Source: an uncultured Eubacterium sp. (GTDB taxonomy: Bacteria; Bacillota; Clostridia; Oscillospirales; Acutalibacteraceae). From it: a stretch of DNA of 11,022 nucleotides. Below are positions 6,547 to 11,022 of the stretch, in pieces. The translations under genes were made by a program, and so were the position numbers. Within the stretch, counting starts at the first letter, position 1; every line of letters starts with the position of its first letter. Under the pieces are notes generated by a model. It made no database searches. It was not told the DNA's origin and was given only the letters and a program-made list of their open reading frames with translations. The stretch covers positions 1-11,022 of the forward strand of contig CAJTMQ010000031.1 in assembly GCA_910577215.1 (NCBI GenBank), read 5' to 3'.

Positions 6547-8193
6547 TCAATCCTGCGAAACAGATTCAGATTCGGTTACAGGCTCTCCGTAAACCTGAAT
6601 AATTACCTCTTCGCCCTTGGCATAAACAGTATCCTCCTCCGGAGCCATACCGCCTGATGTTTTAACAGTGTTTGCTGCATTGGTACCGTCATTATAAACA
6701 GTCATAACCGTAACCTTAAAACCTGCCTCCTCCAGCGTTTTTATTGCCTCATCCTTATTGAGTCCGCCAACATCCGGAACAGGTGAAGTTTCTATACCAC
6801 GGCTCACTGTAAGTACAATAGGTGTACCCTGTGCAACCTGAGAATTTGCATCAACACTCTGCCTGAAAATAACACCCTCTTCAACATCCTTAGAAAAATC
6901 CGAATCAAATTCAATTTTGAACTGAGAATTCCATAATGCCTGATTCTGAACATCACTTTCAGTGTAACCGGCTGTACAGAAATCCGGAACGGTAACCATA
7001 GCGGTTCCTGACGGAGAGTCAGACGGATTTTCGGGAGGGTCAACAACTCCTGAAAATTTTATAACATATACTGCTGCGGCAATTATTGCAATAACTGCAA
7101 GCACTGCAGCAATAATTATTGCTTTATTTTTCTTCTTTGCAGGTTTTTCCTTTGAAACCTTCTGAAGTTCTTCATCATTATCTTTTTGCTGCTGTACAGG
7201 AGCAGACGCACTTGCCGACTGTGCAACAACGGATGGTGCAGCAGATAAAAGCTCTCTGAAATCCTCAACATCCTGAATTCTGTTTTCAGGGTATATCTGA
7301 AGCCCTCCTCCAAGTGCTCTGATAACATGTGCAGGTATTTTTTCAGCTATGCTGTTCGGAATCATCAGCTTATCATTGATTTCCCTTGCCGGAGCTTCAG
7401 GCGGATTTGTTCCAACCAATGATCGGTAAATGCAAGCAGAAAATGCATAAATATCCGTTGCAGGACAAACCTTGTGATTGTTATGATACTGTTCAAGTGC
7501 AGAATAGCCTGAAACAGGATTAAATCCAAGCTCTTCAGATAAATCACTGCTTGTACTTATACTGAATCCCGTTAAACGAACCTTTCCGTCCTTGCAAAGC
7601 ACCAGATTATCGGGGTTTATTGCCCCGTGAATAATACCGTTTTCGTGAAGACGTTCAAGCGTTGTCAATATGGGCATGAACATCAATCTTGCCTTATCCC
7701 ACAAAATATTATTGTCTGTATTTCTTATAAGAAAATCCCTTAATGATACAGTGTTCATTTTTTCACACACAGCATACGCAGTTTCATTTTCCTCAAAAAT
7801 ATCAAGCACAGGTATTACGGCTGAAAGTGAATTTAAACCCTTCAATGTTTTCCAGAGTTTTAGGAAAGCCTGCTTGTAAGCAGCAAAGCTTTTTTTGTAT
7901 CTTTCCCTTACGTGAACATCATAATTGCCCTCAAGGCGATTGGCAATATTGCCAGGCAGAAATTCATGAATGGAAACTGCTGCATTGCGTTCCGCATCAT
8001 AACCTATATATGTTACACAGGAGCCGTCTTTTGCTATTACATTGCCTACGATATATCGTTTTGCAAGCACTGTTTTGCGTGATAGATAAAGCATATCCGT
8101 AACAGAATCATTATCAAAGCCGCAATTACGACAAACACTTCCCGATGTTAACTTTTCAAAACAATTCATACATAAATTATCTGTTAAGCCCAT
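6547..8193 (-). CDS. Membrane-anchored PASTA-domain protein with zinc ribbon and degenerate kinase (pseudokinase)
   Basis: The 548-residue protein has, in order: a CxxC...CxxC zinc ribbon (C8, C11, C21, C24); a Ser/Thr-kinase-like domain (about 46-315); a Lys/Gln-rich juxtamembrane stretch; one transmembrane helix (about 357-380); and two external PASTA domains (about 398-466 and 469-537) before an acidic Ser/Glu tail. The kinase scaffold is recognisable (RYIVGNVIAKDGSCVTYIGY, GYSALEQY, ATDIYAFSACIYRSLVGTNPPEA), but catalytic residues are gone. The VAIK lysine is His76, HRD reads HGA (189-191), DFG reads GFS (209-211), and the glycine loop has Ala, Asp and Cys at the glycine positions. Only Asn196 remains. 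I infer a non-catalytic sensor or scaffold for cell-wall ligands, facing inward with the pseudokinase. Start: GGAGG (8200-8204 complement) 6 bases before the ATG. It stands alone on the minus strand. Confidence 0.88.
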   Translation of the reverse strand: MGLTDNLCMNCFEKLTSGSVCRNCGFDNDSVTDMLYLSRKTVLAKRYIVGNVIAKDGSCVTYIGYDAERNAAVSIHEFLPGNIANRLEGNYDVHVRERYKKSFAAYKQAFLKLWKTLKGLNSLSAVIPVLDIFEENETAYAVCEKMNTVSLRDFLIRNTDNNILWDKARLMFMPILTTLERLHENGIIHGAINPDNLVLCKDGKVRLTGFSISTSSDLSEELGFNPVSGYSALEQYHNNHKVCPATDIYAFSACIYRSLVGTNPPEAPAREINDKLMIPNSIAEKIPAHVIRALGGGLQIYPENRIQDVEDFRELLSAAPSVVAQSASASAPVQQQKDNDEELQKVSKEKPAKKKNKAIIIAAVLAVIAIIAAAVYVIKFSGVVDPPENPSDSPSGTAMVTVPDFCTAGYTESDVQNQALWNSQFKIEFDSDFSKDVEEGVIFRQSVDANSQVAQGTPIVLTVSRGIETSPVPDVGGLNKDEAIKTLEEAGFKVTVMTVYNDGTNAANTVKTSGGMAPEEDTVYAKGEEVIIQVYGEPVTESESVSQD

Positions 8194-8227
8194 ATTTAAC
8201 CTCCATATATACTCTAATACATTCTAT

Positions 8228-8256
8228 AGTTTATCAATCTGTAAAGCGTTTGTCAA
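8228..8256 (-). promoter_or_regulatory. Promoter for the PASTA pseudokinase gene
   Basis: Read on the minus strand, a perfect TTGACA -35 box (complement of 8251-8256) is followed after 17 bases by TAAACT (complement of 8228-8233), a four-of-six match to the -10 consensus. Transcription would start near 8221, giving a leader of roughly 28 bases with the GGAGG ribosome binding site inside it. Confidence 0.6.
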
Positions 8257-8257
8257 G

Positions 8258-8280
8258 AACAGTAAAATGGATAAACTGTT
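8258..8280. repeat. Short inverted repeat AACAGT-N11-ACTGTT between divergent promoters
   Basis: Six-base arms at 8258-8263 and 8275-8280 are exact inverted copies with an 11-base spacer. The repeat lies just upstream of the minus-strand -35 box and between the two divergent promoters. A related smaller inverted repeat, AACA-N5-TGTT, occurs at 8308-8320 inside the plus-strand promoter spacer, and both begin with GAACAG. It could be an operator for a dimeric regulator, or chance in AT-rich DNA. Confidence 0.3.
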
Positions 8281-8298
8281 AATTTATTTTCTTAATAT

Positions 8299-8327
8299 TT
8301 GATTTAGAACAGATAATGTTATATAAT
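8299..8327 (+). promoter_or_regulatory. Promoter for yhaM-prmA-hydrolase transcript
   Basis: A TTGATT -35 box (8299-8304, four of six consensus bases) and a perfect TATAAT -10 box (8322-8327) are separated by exactly 17 bases. The predicted start near 8334 leaves a leader of about 25 bases containing GAGGTGA (8346-8352), 6 bases before the ATG at 8359. Confidence 0.68.
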
Positions 8328-8358
8328 TATCCCGTAAAATGTTGTGAGGTGAAAAAAT

Positions 8359-9324
8359 ATGAATTTTAAAACTCTTCCAAACGGAATGTGTGACGGATTT
8401 GTTATATTAAAAAAATGTGAAGAAAAGAATGCAAAAAACGGCTCTGTTTACCTCGACCTTGTTCTTGGTGACAAAGACGGTGAAATTCCGGCAAAACTCT
8501 GGGATTATAAAGGTGAGGGGCTTTTTGAATCCGAAATGGTTGTTAAGGTTCGCGGAACTGTTGAACAGTATAACGGCAAGGATCAGTTCAGAATTTCACA
8601 GATACGCCCTGCTTCTTCATCTGATGACTACAATATTGCAGACCTTGTGCCCGCAAGTGAGGTTGGCGGTGCACAGATTTTTGATATGCTTGTAAAGCGT
8701 GTTCAGGCTTTTGAGGATGCAGATATAAAAAATATAGTTTTGTCCATTCTTAATGATAAAAAGGATTTGCTTATTAACTGCCCCGCCGCCTTCAGACTTC
8801 ATCACGCTATGCTCGGTGGTTTAATGCTCCATACCATATCCATTGTAAGAATGGCTGAGGAAATCTGTAAAATATACCCCAATATCAACAAGGAACTTCT
8901 TCTGGCAGGTGCAATTCTGCATGATACCGCAAAAACGTGGGAATTCCAGCTCAGTAAAACAGGGCTTGTTAAAAGCTACAGTACGGAGGGTGAGCTTATA
9001 GGTCATCTTGTTAAAGGTGCAATATATGTTGAAGAAGCTGCAAAAAAGCTTGGAATTGAAAGCGAAAAGGTTGTTCTGCTTCAGCATATGATTTTAAGCC
9101 ACCACGGAGTTCCTGAGTTCGGCTCGCCTGTAAGACCGATGTTTTTAGAGGCTGAAATACTATCCTCTCTTGACTCACTTGATGCAACAATTTATGAAAT
9201 AAACAACGCAACTAGCAAGGTAAATACAGGCGATTTTACAGACAGGCAGTGGGCACTTGATAACAGAAAGCTCTATAACCACGGTCTTTCATCAACCGAA
9301 CACATAGTGAATATTGGAGAGTAA
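8359..9324 (+). CDS. yhaM: YhaM-family 3'-5' exoribonuclease (OB-fold plus HD domain)
   Basis: The 321-residue protein matches YhaM (Bacillus 314 residues), a Firmicute 3'-5' exonuclease that trims RNA and single-stranded DNA ends. The N-terminal half is an OB-fold nucleic-acid-binding domain (about 10-85; LDLVLGDKDGEIPAKLWDY and VVKVRGTVEQYNGKDQF are characteristic). The C-terminal half is an HD metal-dependent hydrolase domain with H158 (LMLHT), H188-D189 (ILHDTAK), H216, H243 and H248/H249 (QHMILSHHG), and acidic residues in SLDSLDA (272/275). GAGGTGA at 8346-8352 supports the ATG. It is the first gene of its transcript, five bases before prmA. No signal peptide or membrane segment is seen, so it should act in the cytoplasm. 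Confidence 0.92.
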   Translation: MNFKTLPNGMCDGFVILKKCEEKNAKNGSVYLDLVLGDKDGEIPAKLWDYKGEGLFESEMVVKVRGTVEQYNGKDQFRISQIRPASSSDDYNIADLVPASEVGGAQIFDMLVKRVQAFEDADIKNIVLSILNDKKDLLINCPAAFRLHHAMLGGLMLHTISIVRMAEEICKIYPNINKELLLAGAILHDTAKTWEFQLSKTGLVKSYSTEGELIGHLVKGAIYVEEAAKKLGIESEKVVLLQHMILSHHGVPEFGSPVRPMFLEAEILSSLDSLDATIYEINNATSKVNTGDFTDRQWALDNRKLYNHGLSSTEHIVNIGE

Positions 9325-9329
9325 ACAAT

Positions 9330-10268
9330 ATGGATAACGTAACAGAAAGCTGGACAGAAATTTCAATAACCGTAGAAACAAAGGATATTGAAATTGCAGG
9401 AAGCATTGCAAATATGGTTGTGCCTTACGGCATTTACATAGAGGATTATTCTGCGCTTGAGGAGGAAACGCTGCAGATTGCCCATATTGATTTAATTGAG
9501 GAATCCCTGTTGCGGAAGGACAGGTCAAAGGGAATCATTCACGTTTATGTTAATCCTCATGAAAACCCGCTGGAAGCTGTTTCTTTCATTACGGAAAGAC
9601 TGAACAGTGAAAACATAGTACATGAAATTAAAATTGCGGACTGCAAAACAGAGGATTGGGTTAATAACTGGAAACAGTATTTCCACCCGATGCCTATTGG
9701 CGAAAAGCTTTTGATCCGCCCCACATGGGAAAATGATTATGATGCGGGCGGCAGAAAGGTGCTCCACATTGAGCCGGGTCTTGCTTTCGGAACAGGAAGC
9801 CACCCCACCACAAAGCTTTGCCTTGAAACACTTGAAAAGTATATCAGCAATGGCTCAACCGTGCTTGATATTGGCTGCGGCAGCGGAATTTTATCCATTG
9901 CTTCTCTTTTATTGGGTGCAAAAGCAGCTCTTGGTGTTGATATAGATAAGCTCGCCGTTAAAACTGCCCTTGCAAATGCGGCTGAAAACGGCTTTATGCC
10001 ACCTGTTTTCAATGCCATTGAGGGCAATCTTTCAGACAATGTGAGCGGTAAGTATAACATTATTGTTGCAAATATTGTTGCCGATATAATTATGGAATTC
10101 AACAAAGAGGTTGGTGAATTTCTTGAAGACGGCGGAATATATATTACGGGCGGCATAATTGACAGCCGCAAGGATGAAGTGATTTATTCCTTTGAACAAA
10201 ACAGTTTTGAAATCATTGCAAACTTTGAAGAAAAGGGTTGGAATGTTTTTGTGTGTAAAAGGAGATAA
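9330..10268 (+). CDS. prmA: Ribosomal protein L11 methyltransferase PrmA
   Basis: The 312-residue protein has the normal PrmA length. PrmA uses S-adenosylmethionine to methylate ribosomal protein L11 at several amino groups. An N-terminal L11-recognition domain (about 1-105) is followed by EDWVNNWKQYFHPMPIG (108-124), the PrmA signature PGLAFGTGSHPTTKL (149-163), the SAM-binding motif VLDIGCGSGILSI (178-190), the acidic GVDID (202-206) and the VANIVADII motif around Asn248. GGAGAG at 9316-9321 lies 8 bases before the ATG. In many Firmicutes rsmE follows prmA; here a membrane-anchored hydrolase gene follows instead, six bases after the stop or overlapping the preferred ribosome binding site. 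The coupling suggests cotranscription with yhaM. Confidence 0.95.
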   Translation: MDNVTESWTEISITVETKDIEIAGSIANMVVPYGIYIEDYSALEEETLQIAHIDLIEESLLRKDRSKGIIHVYVNPHENPLEAVSFITERLNSENIVHEIKIADCKTEDWVNNWKQYFHPMPIGEKLLIRPTWENDYDAGGRKVLHIEPGLAFGTGSHPTTKLCLETLEKYISNGSTVLDIGCGSGILSIASLLLGAKAALGVDIDKLAVKTALANAAENGFMPPVFNAIEGNLSDNVSGKYNIIVANIVADIIMEFNKEVGEFLEDGGIYITGGIIDSRKDEVIYSFEQNSFEIIANFEEKGWNVFVCKRR

Positions 10269-10274
10269 ATGGGT

Positions 10275-11022
10275 ATGAAAACATTTTTTATAGCTTCTGC
10301 AACAGTTATTGCTGCAATTGTGTTACTTCTCTTTATCGTATGCGGTTTTATTTATAATCAGCTTGCATGGCGGAAAACAATTAAAGTTCCGCAATTCATA
10401 CTGAATATGATTGCAGGAAACGATATGCCTGATGATTATGACACGGCGGCACACAAAGCGGAAGCAATACTTAAACCCCGCATTACAAGAACAGAGGAAT
10501 ACATTTCCGATAACGGAGAAAAGCTTATTGCCAGAATTGTTGAGCCGGAAAAAAGTAACGGCAGACTTATACTAGCCTGCCACGGTGCCAGAAGCTGGGG
10601 AATCGGTGAATTCTGCTTCATTTCAGATTACTTTTATAAAAACGGCTACACTGTTATTATGCCCGACCACAGGGGCTGCGGAGATAGTGACGGCAAATAT
10701 ATGGGCTACGGCACACACGAATCTGTTGACACATATTATTGGGTTAATTACGCAAAGCAGCATTACCCCGATACGGATATTTTTCTTTTAGGTGTTTCAA
10801 TGGGAGCCGCAACAGTGCTTATGATGAGCAGAAGTGCAACAGATGAAGCAATTAAAGGAATTATTGCAGATTGCTCCTATACATCTGCATGGGACGAATT
10901 TTCATATCAGCTTAAAACTTCCTTTCATCTCCCGGATTTCCCCATTCTGCCAATATGCAATTTATACAGCAGAATTTTTGCAGGCTATTCCTTTAGAGAT
11001 GCTTCGCCGCTGAATGCTGTTA
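10275..11022 (+). CDS. Membrane-anchored alpha/beta hydrolase, 3' end beyond window
   Basis: An open frame runs from here to the window end without a stop, giving at least 249 residues. The first 27 residues contain a single hydrophobic segment (FFIASATVIAAIVLLLFIVC) that should be a membrane anchor or uncleaved signal. The rest looks like the COG1073-type alpha/beta hydrolase group: an oxyanion-region CHGARSWG (His103-Gly104), MPDHRGCGDSDG, and the nucleophile elbow GVSMGA with Ser175. The catalytic Asp and His would lie near or beyond the edge. Substrate is unknown; esterase or peptidase activity is possible. The ATG at 10269 (two codons longer) is an alternative, but AGGAG at 10260-10264 is better spaced for 10275. 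It follows prmA closely and is probably cotranscribed. Confidence 0.85.
   Translation, partial: MKTFFIASATVIAAIVLLLFIVCGFIYNQLAWRKTIKVPQFILNMIAGNDMPDDYDTAAHKAEAILKPRITRTEEYISDNGEKLIARIVEPEKSNGRLILACHGARSWGIGEFCFISDYFYKNGYTVIMPDHRGCGDSDGKYMGYGTHESVDTYYWVNYAKQHYPDTDIFLLGVSMGAATVLMMSRSATDEAIKGIIADCSYTSAWDEFSYQLKTSFHLPDFPILPICNLYSRIFAGYSFRDASPLNAV

Noticed and set aside
6318..6602. Plus-strand frame of 94 codons running across the recG end, the terminator and into the pseudokinase gene
   Set aside because: It crosses a strong hairpin terminator, overlaps two real genes in other frames, and its translation resembles nothing known.
6547..8193. Annotating this gene as an active Ser/Thr protein kinase
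   Set aside because: The overall match would suggest PrkC/Stk, but the lysine, HRD aspartate and DFG aspartate are all missing, so catalytic activity is not supported.
9737..10171. Antisense open frame of 144 codons inside prmA
   Set aside because: It is fully contained opposite the PrmA SAM-binding domain, without its own signals.

Overview
The window looks like a stretch of low-GC Firmicutes chromosome. A clostridial, perhaps Oscillospirales (Ruminococcus-like), host is likely. The evidence is the AT-rich sequence, strong GGAGG-type ribosome binding sites, and Firmicute housekeeping genes (ymdB, yloU/asp23, fakA, recG, yhaM, prmA). A zinc-ribbon/kinase-like/PASTA membrane protein of a type I associate with gut clostridia also fits. 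The taxon below Firmicutes is inference. I see no tRNA, rRNA, CRISPR array, insertion sequence or prophage gene.

Layout. (1) 41-2316, plus strand: a YmdB-type metallophosphoesterase starting at TTG, then a family 5 solute-binding lipoprotein two bases after its stop codon; a -10 box at the window edge probably drives both. (2) 2328-6469, plus strand: a good sigma-A-type promoter followed by yloU (Asp23/Gls24), fakA (YloV, fatty acid kinase) and recG, tightly packed. This resembles the Bacillus yloU-yloV-recG neighbourhood but lacks the serine dehydratase genes and the following fapR-plsX. (3) 6485-6540: a hairpin with T-rich flanks on both sides, a likely shared terminator for recG and the convergent gene. 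(4) 6547-8193, minus strand: a membrane protein with a zinc ribbon, a kinase fold that has lost its catalytic residues, one transmembrane helix and two external PASTA domains. (5) 8205-8358: a divergent promoter region with short inverted repeats. (6) 8359-11022, plus strand: yhaM (3'-5' exoribonuclease), prmA (L11 methyltransferase) and a membrane-anchored alpha/beta hydrolase that runs off the window.

How the genes relate. Most are conserved housekeeping functions: RNA turnover or signalling (YmdB, YhaM), lipid and envelope homeostasis (FakA, Asp23), DNA repair (RecG) and ribosome modification (PrmA). The most distinctive gene is the PASTA pseudokinase, which I infer to be a cell-wall or muropeptide sensor or scaffold that does not phosphorylate. 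The solute-binding lipoprotein is unusual in having no transporter genes beside it. I found no convincing new multi-gene system; the pseudokinase is the best lead.
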